This document shows, piece by piece, positions 35,386 to 44,853 of a stretch of 64,000 nucleotides of DNA (the first letter of the stretch is position 1; every line of letters begins with the position of its first letter). Below the pieces are notes generated by a model. The model did not search any database, was not told where the DNA came from, and saw only the letters and a program-made list of their open reading frames with translations. This stretch comes from VAZQ01 sp050179645 (GTDB lineage Bacteria > Pseudomonadota > Alphaproteobacteria > Rhizobiales > Xanthobacteraceae), in NCBI GenBank assembly GCA_050179645.1, contig JBFXEX010000012.1, forward strand, positions 1 through 64,000, written 5' to 3'. The translations under genes and the position numbers were made by a program.

Positions 35386-37461
35386 ATGCACACCGAGCGT
35401 CCGGCAGCTGGATTTACCGACCGCGAAAGAGACGGCGCGACGTCGACGGAGATATTGATAATCGGCTTCGGGTTCTCGGTCATTCCGCTGATTCGGGAAC
35501 TCGAGCGGGATGGCATCGACTACGTCGTCGTTTCCAGCGGAGACAGCATCTGGGACAAGCTGGAAAAGCATGCGCGACTAGATTTCGACATGGTCAGCAG
35601 CATGCACACCAGCCTCTATTCATTTGAACTCGTCAAGCGGGACAGCAAGGATCGCTATCTGCCCGTGAAGGAGTTTCAAGCGTTCATCAAGAAGTACCGG
35701 GAAGAATACGACTCGAAGGTAATCAACGACTGGGTCACGTCGGTGGAGAATCACGCAACGCACTCGGTCGTGCGCACGCGGGGCGGTCGCGTTTTTGAGG
35801 CAAAGCATCTGGTCTGTGCGACGGCTTTCAAAAGGCGAATGAACCAGACGCTCAACGAATTCGACTACGCATCCGCAAGAAACAAGACGATCGCGATCAC
35901 GGCGATGGGGGACTCCGTCAACCTGATGATCTCGAAACTGATCCCGTACAACAATCGAATCGTGCTGGTCACGAACGGGGCCTTCATGTTGGACAAAATC
36001 TCTTTCTACAATGGAAATTCTTATACGCTTGATCAACTCGAATACCACAATGTCCGCCACATTTCGAGCATGCTCTATCGCAAGACGTTCTTTACTGGCA
36101 CGGAATTTATAGCCATGTGCCGAATGCTCCTGAGGTTTCCACCCATCGAGCACGTCTACTTTCGCTACCCCCATATGCGCCGAGCCGTTGATCCCCGGTA
36201 TTTTCTGTGCCCGAGTCCCGTTCCAAATGGAAGTATCGTAATAAAATACTGGCCAATAGATGCGTTTCGCGAGTTATTTGACAACGCCTCGCTCAAACAA
36301 TCGATCAAGGATGGATACCTGCTCAATGACCTAGCCTATTTCCTGCAACAAGGCCTGATCGAGGCATGGCCGAAGGCGGAAACGGCAATTAATCGCGAAG
36401 AGCAGACGATTCGATGGGGAAACGATGTCGTTAAATACGACTACATCATTGACGGAGATTATGAAACTCCGAATCTTCCCGACATTGTTATTCATCATGA
36501 TGACGGCGCGACTGAAAAGTACGAATACGTCTGCCGAGACTGTTTCCTCGGGATCGTACCGAAGGATTTGAGAAACGTCTATTTCATCGGATATGTGAGG
36601 CCGATTACGGGGGGCCTGAACAGCATCACCGAAATGCAGTGTTTGTTTACGCACAAAATGATCACGGACTCCGGCTTCCGCGAGAATATTTATCAAAACA
36701 TCACGCAGCGTATTCGTAAGTACGATAGATATTACCGCATTTCCAAATCGGCAGGACCGATAGACCATCTGGTTTCATATGGCTTTTATAACGATGACGT
36801 TGCAACTGCAATGAAGGTAAATTCACACGTATTGGATTGTCGTAGCCTTAAAGACCTGATTATACATTATATATTTCCGAATACCCCTTTCAAATATCGA
36901 CAAGATGGCCCCTACAAAGTGGAGGGGGTGAAGGAAATGGTTGATCGGATTTACAAAGACCATAATGGATTCTCAATAGTTCTCGACTGGCTGCTGACTT
37001 ATGTGTTGTTACAGTCGACGGCTTATGTCGGCTTGATCATGACCTGGTACCAACAGCCTTTTAATTTCCACACGCCGATTTTTTTTCTCATGCTCCTCGT
37101 CGTGTGGCTCAATCCGGTCTCTTCGTTTATTGCGGCAGTTGGATACGGGCGCAATTCTTATGTGAATGTTGTTCTGGTCGCGGCACTGGGGCTGACGGCG
37201 CTTTATCCAAGCCCCTGGATACCCCTTGCTTCGCTGGGAATAGCCTCCGCCTTGACCTATTTCTTTCGCCAGCTTGGTTGGTCGAGACTTCCGTTCAACG
37301 ACCTTAAGAACAAGAGGAATTCGAAATATCGAGAGTTCTTCACGAGGTACTGCGAGGCATTCAGGGAAGTGTTTTCCGTGGGTGATGCCGACAACGCCGA
37401 CGGAATGCGACGGCCTGGTCGGGATCGGGGCCAGGCTGTCGAGCAAAAGATCGCCCAATGA
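35386..37461 (+). CDS. FMO-like flavoprotein with C-terminal membrane domain (copy 2)
   Basis: 691 residues from an ATG preceded by GAGGGG. Same design as copy 1: ILIIGFGFSVIPLIREL at the N-terminus, HLVCATAFKRRMN, IAITAMGDSVNLM, NVYFIGYVRPITGGLNS, and four C-terminal membrane helices (LLTYVLLQSTAYVGLIM onward). The N-terminal third is almost the same as copy 1; the middle, including the FTGTEFIAMC region, has moved apart, as expected if the two now differ in substrate. An acidic/polar tail of about 30 residues is extra. AT-rich stretches (around 36230-37090) contrast with the GC-rich catabolic genes that begin right after. Flavin role is inference from fold motifs. Confidence 0.75.
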   Translation: MHTERPAAGFTDRERDGATSTEILIIGFGFSVIPLIRELERDGIDYVVVSSGDSIWDKLEKHARLDFDMVSSMHTSLYSFELVKRDSKDRYLPVKEFQAFIKKYREEYDSKVINDWVTSVENHATHSVVRTRGGRVFEAKHLVCATAFKRRMNQTLNEFDYASARNKTIAITAMGDSVNLMISKLIPYNNRIVLVTNGAFMLDKISFYNGNSYTLDQLEYHNVRHISSMLYRKTFFTGTEFIAMCRMLLRFPPIEHVYFRYPHMRRAVDPRYFLCPSPVPNGSIVIKYWPIDAFRELFDNASLKQSIKDGYLLNDLAYFLQQGLIEAWPKAETAINREEQTIRWGNDVVKYDYIIDGDYETPNLPDIVIHHDDGATEKYEYVCRDCFLGIVPKDLRNVYFIGYVRPITGGLNSITEMQCLFTHKMITDSGFRENIYQNITQRIRKYDRYYRISKSAGPIDHLVSYGFYNDDVATAMKVNSHVLDCRSLKDLIIHYIFPNTPFKYRQDGPYKVEGVKEMVDRIYKDHNGFSIVLDWLLTYVLLQSTAYVGLIMTWYQQPFNFHTPIFFLMLLVVWLNPVSSFIAAVGYGRNSYVNVVLVAALGLTALYPSPWIPLASLGIASALTYFFRQLGWSRLPFNDLKNKRNSKYREFFTRYCEAFREVFSVGDADNADGMRRPGRDRGQAVEQKIAQ
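35439..35691 (+). repeat. Inverted long repeat, arm 2 (5' part of FMO-like gene 2)
   Basis: Partner of the tract at 33542-33791. The differences cluster in the first 20 bases (valine/isoleucine codons) and at a few third positions. The arms lie about 1.6 kb apart and could recombine to invert the methyltransferase between them. Confidence 0.88.
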
Positions 37462-37726
37462 CTTTGGGTGATTGCCCAGGCGATGGAGGCTTGTCCGGGT
37501 GCCCTGCTGCGCCTTTGCCCGGCCGACCTGCGCGCGTTCATCCGTACCGACGCCGGTAGCCGGCGACACGCGCGATTTTGGCCTGTGGCCGCGAAGCCGG
37601 GTTTCGGGCGCGAGCGCAGCGGGCGCGACCGCAGACAGAATCGTGGGCTGCGCGGCGCTCAGACCCTCGCCATTATTGCCGAACCCGCACTCCGGCGTGC
37701 GGCGGGGTCCAGGGAACAAGACAACC

Positions 37727-38632
37727 ATGAAAACGATCTTCGTCGACTGCAACAACCAGCTCGATGCGGTATTCCATCGCGTGCACCGGGCCGACGATCC
37801 CCGGATCGCCGTCAACACCGCGCCGTTCCAATCGGCCGATCTGCCGCGGCTGCTTGCCGGCTACGACATCTGCATGGACGACCATTCCTACATGCCGACC
37901 GAGATCATGGCGCGGTGCCCCGGACTCAAGCACATCGTGTTTCTCGGCACCGGCGCATCGAGCTACATGGACGTGCCGGCGCTCGCGCAGCTTGGCATCA
38001 CGGTGCATACCATCAAGGGCTACGGCGACGTCGCGGTCGCCGAGCACACCGTGGCGCTGATGTTCGCGGCGGCGCGCGGACTTGCCCACATGGACCGCGC
38101 GACGCGGAGCGGCACCTGGGAGCCGCTCGAAGGCATGCAGCTTCAGGGCAAGACGCTTGGCCTGATCGGGCTGGGCGGCATCGGACAGGAGGTCGCCCGC
38201 ATCGCCCGTGGCATCGGCATGGAGGTGATCGCCTGGAACCGGACACCGCGGCCCGACTCCGGCGCGCCGCCGGCCGATCTCGATACCGTGCTGGCGGCCG
38301 CGGACGTCGTCTCGCTGCACCTGTCGCTCAACGACGAGACCAGTGGCCTGATCGACACGGCGCGGATCGCGCGCATGAAGCCCGGCGTGATCCTGATCAA
38401 CACCGCGCGCGGCGCCTTGGTCGACGAGGCCGCGCTGATCGCGGCGCTGAACAGCGGCCATATCCGGCATGCCGGGCTCGACGTCTTTCACGCCGAGCCT
38501 TTGAAGCCCGACCATCCTTTCGCCCGGATGGACAACGTGACGCTGTCCTCGCATGCGGCCTTCCGCACCTTCGAGGCCTCCGAGACCCTGATTCGCCGCG
38601 CCATCGACATCGTGAAGCGGCTCGTCGCGTAG
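37727..38632 (+). CDS. D-2-hydroxyacid dehydrogenase (NAD-dependent)
   Basis: 301 residues from the ATG behind AGGGAA; the frame is open upstream but the earlier part has no family features. NAD site GLIGLGGIGQEVARIARG (about 140-157); catalytic Arg in INTARGALVDE, Glu in DVFHAEPL and His in LSSHAAFRT give the usual triad. It belongs with phosphoglycerate- and glyoxylate-type dehydrogenases, interconverting a 2-oxoacid and a D-2-hydroxyacid. It opens the catabolic part of the window and is followed by a palindromic repeat before the molybdenum hydroxylase genes. Confidence 0.9.
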   Translation: MKTIFVDCNNQLDAVFHRVHRADDPRIAVNTAPFQSADLPRLLAGYDICMDDHSYMPTEIMARCPGLKHIVFLGTGASSYMDVPALAQLGITVHTIKGYGDVAVAEHTVALMFAAARGLAHMDRATRSGTWEPLEGMQLQGKTLGLIGLGGIGQEVARIARGIGMEVIAWNRTPRPDSGAPPADLDTVLAAADVVSLHLSLNDETSGLIDTARIARMKPGVILINTARGALVDEAALIAALNSGHIRHAGLDVFHAEPLKPDHPFARMDNVTLSSHAAFRTFEASETLIRRAIDIVKRLVA

Positions 38633-38636
38633 CAGC

Positions 38637-38752
38637 TCCTCATGCTGAGGAGCGCACGGAGTGCGCGTCTCGAAGCATGGCCCCAGACTCAGTACCTGCC
38701 ACCATCCTTCGAGACGGGCGCTTCGCGCCCTCCTCAGGATGAGGACAGAGCA
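38637..38752. repeat. Pair of inverted palindromic intergenic elements
   Basis: One arm begins TCCTCATGCTGAGGAGCGC, the other ends CCTCCTCAGGATGAGGA; each also holds an inner hairpin (GGGCGC/GCGCCC in the second). The outer ends, near CTCGAAGCATGG and CATCCTTCGAG, match in reverse. This is the look of a dispersed palindromic element of the Bradyrhizobium group. Confidence 0.8.
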
Positions 38753-38838
38753 AGTGGCTCACCATCGGCAGGCAATGGACCGCATTGCCCAATCGCGCAT
38801 TCCCGGACAGAATAAGAAAAATTCTAGGGAGGAACCGC

Positions 38839-39696
38839 GTGAAGCCGGCGCCGTTCGCCTATGCCAGGGCGAAGTCCCTCGACCATGCGATCGAACTGCT
38901 CGGCACCCCCGCCGCGAACGGCGACGCGCGCATCCTCGCGGGCGGCCAGAGCCTGATCGCAACGCTCAATATGCGACTCTCGCACCCCGCGCTGCTGGTC
39001 GACATCAATCATGTCGCCGGCCTCGACCGCGTCGCCCTCAAGGACGGCTGGCTCGAGATCGGGGCGCTGACCCGCCATGCGCAGGCCGAGCGCGCGCCGG
39101 AGATCGCCCGCCATGCGCCGCTGATCGCGCTCGCCCTGCCGCATATCGGCCACCCGGCAATCCGCAACCGCGGCACGCTCGGCGGCTCGGTCGCGTTCGC
39201 CGATCCGGCCGCCGAACTGCCCGCCTGCCTGCTGGCGCTGGACGGCGAGGTCGAGATCGCCGGACCTGCCGGACGGCGCACCGTCAAGGCCGACGACTTC
39301 TTCAAGAGCCTGTACGAGACCGCGCTGACGGGGCGCGACGTGCTCACTGCGATCCGCGTCCCGGCGGCCGGCCCCGGCGGCCGCTACGGCTTTGCCGAAT
39401 TCGCGCGCCGCCACGGCGACTACGCGATGGCCGGGCTGGCTGCGACCGCGCAGGCCGAAGGTGACAAGCTAGCCGATGTGCGGCTTGCCTATTTCGGCGT
39501 CGGCGCAACCCCGGTGCGTGCGCGCAAGGCCGAGGCAACATTGGCCGAGCATGGCGTTGACGCGGCGGTCGCAGCGCTCGCGCAGGATCTCGACCCACCG
39601 GACGACGTCCAGGCCTCGGGCGCCGTCAAGCGTCATCTCGCCGGCGTGCTGCTGCGGCGTGTGGCACGGCAACTGATGGAGGCACGGCCGTCATGA
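38839..39696 (+). CDS. Molybdenum hydroxylase FAD subunit (CoxM/CutM family)
   Basis: 285 residues, GTG start behind AGGGAGGAA. FAD-binding motifs of the family: ARILAGGQSLIATLNMR (about 32-48) and HPAIRNRGTLGGSVAFADPA (about 104-123, the T-GG-S loop). It passes electrons between the [2Fe-2S] subunit and the acceptor in three-subunit hydroxylases related to xanthine dehydrogenase. Its stop overlaps the start of the iron-sulfur subunit by four bases (ATGA), so the two are made together. Substrate is set by the large subunit. Confidence 0.93.
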   Translation: MKPAPFAYARAKSLDHAIELLGTPAANGDARILAGGQSLIATLNMRLSHPALLVDINHVAGLDRVALKDGWLEIGALTRHAQAERAPEIARHAPLIALALPHIGHPAIRNRGTLGGSVAFADPAAELPACLLALDGEVEIAGPAGRRTVKADDFFKSLYETALTGRDVLTAIRVPAAGPGGRYGFAEFARRHGDYAMAGLAATAQAEGDKLADVRLAYFGVGATPVRARKAEATLAEHGVDAAVAALAQDLDPPDDVQASGAVKRHLAGVLLRRVARQLMEARPS

Positions 39697-40178
39697 CCGA
39701 TCGGATGCACGACATCAGCTTGACCGTAAACGGCGAGGAAGTGCACGAGCGGGTCGACGCCCGTACCACGCTGGTCGACTTCCTGCGCGACGCGCTGGCG
39801 CTGACCGGCAGTCATGTCGGCTGCGAGCACGGCGTCTGCGGCGCCTGCACGGTGCGCGTCGACGGCGCGATCGTGCGCGGCTGCCTGATGCTGGCGGCGC
39901 AGTGTGACGGGGCGCGGGTCGACACCATCGAGGGACTGTCCGACCTGGACGAGCTTGCCGACCTGCAGCGGGCCTTCGTGGAGCGCAACGCCATGCAATG
40001 CGGCTTCTGCACCCCCGGGATGCTGTTGACCGCGCAGGACCTGCTGAAGACTGGCAAAGCGCCCAGCCGCGATGCGATTCGCGCCCATATTTCGGGGAAT
40101 TACTGCCGCTGTACCGGTTACCAGGCGATCGTGGACGCGATCGAGGCGGTGGCGCAGGCCCGGGCAGGCCGTGGATGA
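39693..40178 (+). CDS. Molybdenum hydroxylase [2Fe-2S] subunit (CoxS/CutS family)
   Basis: 161 residues. The plant-ferredoxin-like cluster uses CEHGVCGAC plus a cysteine after VRGC; the second, helical cluster uses CGFCTPG and YCRCTGY. Both sets are complete. The GNYCRCTGYQAIVDAI end is typical of CO dehydrogenase / xanthine dehydrogenase small subunits. It is coupled to the FAD subunit in front; the HD-domain gene follows after a 113-base gap, interrupting the usual MSL order before the large subunit. Confidence 0.95.
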   Translation: MTDRMHDISLTVNGEEVHERVDARTTLVDFLRDALALTGSHVGCEHGVCGACTVRVDGAIVRGCLMLAAQCDGARVDTIEGLSDLDELADLQRAFVERNAMQCGFCTPGMLLTAQDLLKTGKAPSRDAIRAHISGNYCRCTGYQAIVDAIEAVAQARAGRG

Positions 40179-40291
40179 TATTGCCGTGAACGGCCGTTTC
40201 GCCGCAGGCAGCTTCGGTGATAGAATTACGTAAACGGTAGTGAGATAGCGTCTCGACCGGGAAGCGGAGCAGCCCCGGACGCCCGCAACAC

Positions 40292-41080
40292 ATGAAGAGT
40301 ACACAAATGCAGGAACACCATCCCCACGAAATGACCTTGTCGGAGCGCGCCGACGAGCTCGAAGAGCAGATGATGCACGAGCTCAACGAAAAGATCGCCA
40401 CCAAGTCGGTGCTGTACACGCTCGGAGACGGCGAGGTCGGCATGGAGAGCGGCGCATCGCTGATGGCGCGCAATCCCGGCAAATACTTCCTGATGGGCGC
40501 GGACCCGCGGCTGCCCAAGATGCCGGACAAGCCGACGCTGATCGATTTCTTCAAGCTGCGGTTCGGCTCGATGAACCATCTGCTACAGAGCGCGACGCAC
40601 GCACTCAAGGCTGGCCACGACGAAAAGACCATCCTCGCCTGCCTGCTGCACGACATCGGCGTCGTCGGCTTCATCCGCTGCGACCACGGCTACTGGGGCG
40701 CACAGCTCATCGAACCTTATGTCGACGAGGAGGTGAGCTGGGCAATCCGCATGCACCAGGCGCTGCGCTTCTTCCCGGACGAGGCCGCCGGTTACGCGTA
40801 TCCGGACGTCTACCTCAAGTTCTTCGGACCGGACTACAAGCCCGAGCCTTATATCGTCGCCGAGTACGAGCGGGCGCGTAAGCACAAGTGGTACGGCACC
40901 GCGCGCCTGATCTGCGTCAACGACATCTACTCGTTCGATCCCAACGCCAAGGTCGACCTCGACGATTTCGTCGACATCATCGGCCGCAACTTCAAGCAGC
41001 CGAAGGAAGGCCTCGGCTTCGACAACACGCCGGCGTCGCACATGTGGCGCACGCTGATGTGGCCGACCCGGTTCTTGTGA
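40292..41080 (+). CDS. HD-domain protein, putative metal-dependent phosphohydrolase
   Basis: 262 residues. HD pattern: HALKAGHDEKTILACLLHDI with His-Asp in LLHDIGVVGF, and further His at DHGYWGAQ and IRMHQALRFF. The N-terminal 30 residues are charged and probably helical. It lies between the iron-sulfur and large subunits of the hydroxylase, so it likely serves the same pathway, perhaps hydrolysing a product rather than a nucleotide. The ATG at 40307 (GAAGAG seven bases before it) may be the real start. Specific activity unknown. Confidence 0.8.
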   Translation: MKSTQMQEHHPHEMTLSERADELEEQMMHELNEKIATKSVLYTLGDGEVGMESGASLMARNPGKYFLMGADPRLPKMPDKPTLIDFFKLRFGSMNHLLQSATHALKAGHDEKTILACLLHDIGVVGFIRCDHGYWGAQLIEPYVDEEVSWAIRMHQALRFFPDEAAGYAYPDVYLKFFGPDYKPEPYIVAEYERARKHKWYGTARLICVNDIYSFDPNAKVDLDDFVDIIGRNFKQPKEGLGFDNTPASHMWRTLMWPTRFL

Positions 41081-41137
41081 TCGCGACGACGCTGCGCTCG
41101 CGCTGATCGAAACGCGGAGCTGCCACGGATTCCGGCC

Positions 41138-41261
41138 CCACCCTCCCCTGGAGGGGGAGGGTCGGCGAGCAGAGCGAGCCGGGGTGGGGTGACACTCGCT
41201 ACGCGATTCACCCCCTCCCGCCAGGCTTCGCCCGGCGACCTCCCCCCTCCAGGGGGAGGTG
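41138..41261. repeat. Inverted palindromic intergenic element
   Basis: CCACCCTCCCCTGGAGGGGG at one end is mirrored by CCCTCCAGGGGGAGGT at the other, with GGGGTGGGGTGA against TTCACCCCC between. The same family recurs at 54525-54605 and 62082-62212. Confidence 0.8.
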
Positions 41262-41289
41262 ACGTGTGGCACGGCCGGAGTGAACACGC

Positions 41290-43685
41290 ATGAAAATCGC
41301 CGAAGACGCCCCGCCCGTCCTCACCGCGCTCGACCGGCCGAACTCGTATATCGGCCGTTCGGTGCCGCGGCCCAATCTCGACCGGCTGGCGCAGGGTCGC
41401 GCCCAATATGTCAGCGACGTCACGCTGCCGCGCATGGCGCACGCCGCCTTCGTGCGCTCGCCGCACGCCCATGCGCGGATCGTCTCGATCGGCACCGCCG
41501 CGGCGAAGAAAGCGCCCGGCGTGATCGCGGTCGTCACCGGCGCCGAGCTTGCCAAGGTCATCACGCCCTGGGTCGGCGTGCTCACCCACCTCAAGGGCCT
41601 CAAGTCTGCGCCGCAGCACGCCATCGCGATCGAGCGCGCGTGCTGGGCGGGCGAGGCGGTGTGCGCCGTGGTGGCGCGCACGCGCGCCGAGGCCGAGGAC
41701 GCTTGTGAGCTGATCGACGTCACCTACGAAGAGCTGCCGGCCCTGACCGATCCGGAGACCGCACTCGATGCCGCCACGCCCGTGCTGCATCCCGAGATCG
41801 GCGACAACCTCTGCTTCGAGCGCGTCCATGTCGCCGGCGATCCCGACAAGGGCTTCCGCGAGGCCGATACGATCATCGAGACCACCTTCGTGTTCGGCCG
41901 TCACACCGGGGTCTGCAACGAACCCCGCGCCATCGTCGCCGACTGGAATCCCGGCGAGCAGCGCCTCACCGTCTACCAGGGCACGCAGGCGCCGCACATG
42001 ATGCAGAACCTGTTCGCCAAGCACCTCGGCCTCGAGGAGCAGCAGGTGCGCGTGGTGACCAAAGATGTGGGCGGCTCGTTCGGCATCAAGGTTCACACCT
42101 ACGCGGACGAGATGGCGACGGTGGCGCTGTCGAAACTGCTCAAGCGGCCGGTCAAGTTCGTCGCCGACCGGCTCGAGAGCTTCGTCACCGACATCCACGC
42201 GCGCGACCACCGCGTCAAGGGCCAGATCGGCGTCAAGAACGACGGCACCATCACGGTGTTCGAGATCGACGACCTCACCGGCATCGGCCCCTATTCGGTT
42301 TACCCGCGCACCTCGGGCATCGAGGCCAACCAGATCGTCAACCTCACGGGCTCCTGGTACACCTGCCCGAACTATCGCGCCCGCGCCCGCGTCGTGTTCC
42401 AGAATAAGAATGTCATGTGCCAGTACCGCGCGGTCGGCCATCCGATTGCCACCGCGGTGACCGAGGGATTGGTCGAGTTGGCGGCTGCGGCGATCGGCGT
42501 CGATCCGCTGGAGATCCGGCGGCGCAACCTCATCCCGGACGAAAGCTACCCCTGGACGGCGCCCTCGGGCATCAAATTCGAGAAGCTGTCGCAACACGAG
42601 TCGCTCGCGCATCTCGACGCGATGATGAACTACGCCGGCCTGCGCGCCGAACAGAAGCGGCTGCGCGAACAGGGCATCTATCGCGGCATCGGCTTTGCGA
42701 CCTTCGTCGAGGTGACCAACCCGTCGGCCGCGTTCTACGGCGTCGGCGGCGCGAAAATCTCCGCGCAGGACGGCGTCACGATGAAGCTCGACGCGCAGGG
42801 CGCGATCGTCTGCCAGACCAGCGTCACCGAGCAGGGCCAGGGCGCCGAGGCGGTGATCGCGCAGGTCGCCGCCACGGCCTTCGGCGTGCCGATCGAGCGC
42901 GTGCGCGTCATCACCGGCGACACCGACAACACGCCTTATGGCGGCGGCACCTGGGCGTCGCGCGCCGCCGGCATCGGCGGTGAGGCTGCCTGGCAGGCCG
43001 GCAAGGCGTTGCGCGCCAACGTGCTCTCTGTCGCGGGCTCCATTCTGCAGGCCAAGCCCGAGGCGCTCGACATCCGCAATGGCAGTGTAGTCGACGGCGA
43101 CACTGGACCGAACGGCTCACCCTCGCCGAGCTTGCCCGCATCGCCTATTTCCGTCCCGATACCCTGCCGCCCGGCTTCCAGGCCGAACTGATGGCGACGC
43201 GCCATTATGTGCCGCGCGGCTGGCCGTTCGCCTTCACCAACGGCATCCAGGCGAGCTATCTGGAGGTCGATACCGACTCCGGATTCGTCACGCTGCTGAA
43301 GCACTGGTGCGTCGAAGACTGCGGCACCATCATCAATCCGCAGCTGGTCGACGAGCAGATCAGGGGCGGCATCGTGCAGGGCATCGGCGGCGCGCTGTTC
43401 GAGCACTGCCTCTACGACGAACGCGGGCAACTGCTCAACGGCAACATGGCCGACTACCTGGTGCCGATGGCAGCTGAGATGCCCGACATCGAGGTCAGTC
43501 ACGTCGTGACGCCGACGGCTGATTCCGAATTGGGTGCGAAAGGCGCGGGCGAAGCCGGCACCGCCGGCGCGCCGGGCTGCATCATGAATGCCATCAACGA
43601 CGCGCTCCGACCGCTCGGCGCGCAGCCGCTGACCGACATGCCGTTCACGCCGGACAGGATTCTGCGGGCGCTCGGCAAGGTCTAG
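41290..43685 (+). pseudogene. Molybdenum hydroxylase large subunit (CoxL/xanthine dehydrogenase family), frameshifted
   Basis: About 798 residues if repaired. The first 606 codons read well (NSYIGRSVPRPNLDRLAQGR, KDVGGSFGIKVH, TEQGQGAE, YGGGTWASRAAG); then at about 43106 one base is missing (GGACC where GGNACC is needed) and the frame runs to a false stop at 43191. The correct frame resumes with TERLTLAELARIAYFRPDTL and continues to 43685, including the catalytic-glutamate motif GAGEAGTAGAPG. The residues VMCQYRAVGHP stand where form I CO dehydrogenase has its cysteine loop and form II has AYRGAGR, so this is not a standard CO dehydrogenase. Probably hydroxylates an aromatic or N-heterocycle. 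The frameshift may be a true mutation or an assembly error. Confidence 0.85.
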
Positions 43686-43712
43686 CGCAGCAGGCTTTTT
43701 TCGGCGAAATTC

Positions 43713-43817
43713 GATCTCTCTCCGCTCGTCCCCGCGGACGCGGGGACCCAGCGCAAAATGCGCGGACAATAACAACTGGATGCCCGCTTGCGCGGGCACG
43801 AGCGGAGCGAGAGATCG
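43713..43817. repeat. Inverted palindromic intergenic element
   Basis: GATCTCTCTCCGCTCGT is mirrored by ACGAGCGGAGCGAGAGATC; inside each arm lies a hairpin (CCCCGCGGACGCGGGG and GCCCGCTTGCGCGGGC). It belongs to the same class as 48173-48257. Confidence 0.8.
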
Positions 43818-43851
43818 CCTCAAATCGAACCGGGGAAGGGAACGCACAACA

Positions 43852-44805
43852 ATGAACATCAAGGTGGGCCTGAAGGCGATCGAGGAAGCCTCAAGGAAGC
43901 TGTCGAACTGGGGGCGGTGGGGCAAGGACGACCAGATCGGCACGCTCAATCACGTCAGGCCGGAGGACATCGTCAAGGCCGCAAGCCTGATCCGCACCGG
44001 CAAGGCCTTCGCACTCGGCATTCCGCTCGACCGGGAGGGACCGCAGACCGGCCTGTTCGGCGGCCGGTTCAACCCGATCCACCAGATGCTGGCGACCGGC
44101 ACCGACGCCATTGCGGGCCGGCAGGACTGGAACAAGATTCGCTACGCCGACGACACGCTCATGCTGTGCGTGCAGGGCGCCACCCACTGGGACGCGCTCG
44201 GCCACATCTTCTACGAGGACAAGGGTTACAACGGCCACGAGGCCAAGATGGTCGACGCCCGCGGCCTCAACGTACTCGGCATCGAGCACTCCAAGAACAA
44301 GATGGTCGGCCGCGGCGTGCTGCTCGACATCGCCCGCTTCCGCGGCGTGCCCTGGATGCAGGACGGCGAAAGCATCTCCAACGACGAGCTCGACAAGTGC
44401 GCCAAGCAGCAGAACGTCTCGATCGGCCGCGGCGACTTCGTGCTCGTCCGCACCGGCCAGATGGAGCGTTGCCTCGCGGAGAAAGAGTGGGGCGGCTATG
44501 CCGGCGGCGATGCCCCGGGCGTGAAGTTCGAGAACTGCTACTGGTGCCAGGAGAAGGAGATTGCCGCGATCTGCACCGACACCTGGGGCGTCGAAGTGCG
44601 GCCGAACGAGACCACCGAGGCGAACCAGCCCTGGCACTGGGTCGTGATCCCCGCGATGGGGCTGTGCATGGGCGAGATTTTCTATCTCAAGGAACTCGCC
44701 GAAGATTGCGATCAGGATGGCATCTATGAGTTCTTCTTCTGCGGCCCGCCCCTGATCATTACCGGCGGCACAGGCTCGCCGATCAACCCGCAGGCCATTA
44801 AATAA
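43852..44805 (+). CDS. Cyclase-family metal hydrolase (kynurenine-formamidase-like)
   Basis: 318 residues from the ATG behind GGGAAGGGAA. The cyclase-family metal motif appears as QGATHWDALGHIFYEDKGYNG (normally H.GTH.D..H); later conserved parts are LLDIARFRGV, GDFVLVRTGQ, and WHWVVIPAMGLCMGE. Family members hydrolyse amides or lactones with a divalent metal. It follows the hydroxylase genes and precedes a superoxide dismutase gene by 48 bases. A ring-opening or formamide-cleaving step after hydroxylation would fit, but the substrate is unknown. Confidence 0.85.
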   Translation: MNIKVGLKAIEEASRKLSNWGRWGKDDQIGTLNHVRPEDIVKAASLIRTGKAFALGIPLDREGPQTGLFGGRFNPIHQMLATGTDAIAGRQDWNKIRYADDTLMLCVQGATHWDALGHIFYEDKGYNGHEAKMVDARGLNVLGIEHSKNKMVGRGVLLDIARFRGVPWMQDGESISNDELDKCAKQQNVSIGRGDFVLVRTGQMERCLAEKEWGGYAGGDAPGVKFENCYWCQEKEIAAICTDTWGVEVRPNETTEANQPWHWVVIPAMGLCMGEIFYLKELAEDCDQDGIYEFFFCGPPLIITGGTGSPINPQAIK

Positions 44806-44853
44806 GGATGGCGGGACGCCGCTCTGCTGCCGACCGCCCAACCGGAGGAGATC

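Noticed and set aside
33542..35691. Inverted repeats as the ends of a transposon
   Set aside because: The arms lie inside coding sequence of two paralogues, with no transposase or target duplication.
38839..43685. Annotation as aerobic CO dehydrogenase (coxMSL)
   Set aside because: The large subunit lacks the form I and form II active-site motifs and no coxDEF maturation genes are nearby.
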